A stretch of DNA of 33,029 nucleotides from Planctomycetales bacterium (GTDB lineage: Bacteria; Planctomycetota; Planctomycetia; Pirellulales; Pirellulaceae). The notes beneath the pieces were generated by a model. The model searched no databases. It saw only the letters and a list, made by a program, of their open reading frames with translations, and was not told the origin of the DNA. The translations under genes were made by a program, and so were the position numbers. Within the stretch, counting starts at the first letter, position 1. Each line of letters begins with the position of its first letter. This document shows positions 32,667-33,029 of this stretch, one piece after another. The DNA is taken from assembly GCA_020426925.1 (NCBI GenBank), contig JAGQPC010000301.1, forward strand, positions 1 to 33,029, in the 5' to 3' direction.

Positions 32667-33029
32667 AGACTAGTTCGACATGTTTGGCCAGCTGGTAAAT
32701 TGCGAGAATGAGTCGCCAAACCGGACAGGCCCGCAGTTTTCATCGCCGTCTGAATTCCAGCCATATTGCATATGGTATGGATTTGCCCCTCGTACAAGCT
32801 GAAATCTTAGCATCCTGCGCTACTCGACTTCAGGCCTATTTGGCGACTCCGTCCCTGTCGATTCGCGAGAGTTCTGGCAGCGCCTAGTCCCCCAGTCAAG
32901 GCAAGCTGGACAGAGTGGTCCATTCTGCTCTTTAGTGCGCCATGACGCACACTTTGGCGCGCTGATTGGTCTACGACTGGGCGATATGTCGCGCGCATTC
33001 TGTTGACTGATCCAAGTTCTAAAACGTGC
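32667..33029. other. Region to the window edge, no gene recognised
   Basis: These 363 bp have only short, unconvincing frames. A small perfect dyad, CCATAT and ATATGG with a 3-nt gap, lies at 32761-32775, about 95 bp before the start of the minus-strand secreted protein gene, and could be an operator. Nothing else is evident. Confidence 0.35.

Noticed and set aside
32807-32998. 63-codon minus-strand frame near the window end
   Set aside because: No recognisable domain or ribosome site, and Arg/Ser/Gly-rich composition typical of random frames in this DNA.
1-33029. tRNA, rRNA, insertion sequence, phage or attachment-site signals
   Set aside because: No cloverleaf with a T-loop outside coding sequence, no transposase or integrase motif, and no long direct repeats at gene borders were found by eye.

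Overview
The window looks like chromosomal DNA of a planctomycete, most likely of the Pirellulaceae (Rhodopirellula-like) group. This is inferred from gene content: a Cys-rich BBP7-type outer-membrane barrel, a DUF1080 (3-keto-disaccharide hydrolase) secreted protein, a large DUF11/SdrD-B surface protein with a planctomycete-type N-terminal LExLExRxxLA motif, a PEP-CTERM protein, a PQQ-like propeller protein, a long secretin-N repeat protein and many small secreted proteins of unknown function. Base composition is close to half GC. Genes are mostly single or in short strings on alternating strands. No rRNA, tRNA, CRISPR array, insertion sequence or phage gene was seen.

Layout. 1-948: 3' part of an AAA ATPase. 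977-4025 (minus): purA-uppS-cdsA, joining AMP synthesis to undecaprenyl-phosphate and phospholipid precursor synthesis. 4271-5926: a small secreted protein and L-2-hydroxyglutarate oxidase. 6112-7488: an S41 processing protease behind a good sigma70-type promoter. 7736-11119: a five-repeat surface adhesin-like protein. 11129-14160: a small secreted protein, then two divergent orphan response regulators (NarL-type and NtrC-type) that share a 402-bp intergenic region with a perfect 8-bp dyad. 14191-14315: two back-to-back rho-independent terminators. 14340-15608 (minus): the BBP7 barrel. 15641-15817: a protein-like stretch without a start codon, possibly a gene remnant. 16026-18677: ppk1 plus a SixA-like phosphatase. 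18693-20542 (minus): a PEP-CTERM protein and a lone iron-type solute-binding lipoprotein. 20648-22015: thymidine kinase and the DUF1080 protein. 22193-23732 (minus): a membrane protein and a small secreted protein. 24494-27867: the secretin-N/RGG protein and a cysteine-less thioredoxin-like protein. 27944-29754 (minus): a PQQ-like propeller and a rhodanese lipoprotein. 29932-31326: an enolase-superfamily enzyme whose 3' end overlaps a convergent secreted protein gene (31278-32666).

The most interesting signals are non-coding. The region between the convergent genes at 22016-22192 is almost wholly a nested inverted repeat with two inner hairpins whose loops are complementary. Two-tier stem-loops without a U-tract lie at 19429-19482 and 24246-24300, and a third sits in the leader of the secretin-N gene (24420-24467). 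Among proteins, the most unusual are the secretin-N protein, which has an Arg-Gly-rich tail where a secretin barrel would be, and its neighbour, a DsbD-gamma-like domain without its redox cysteines. All family names come from motif recognition by eye; no database search was run.
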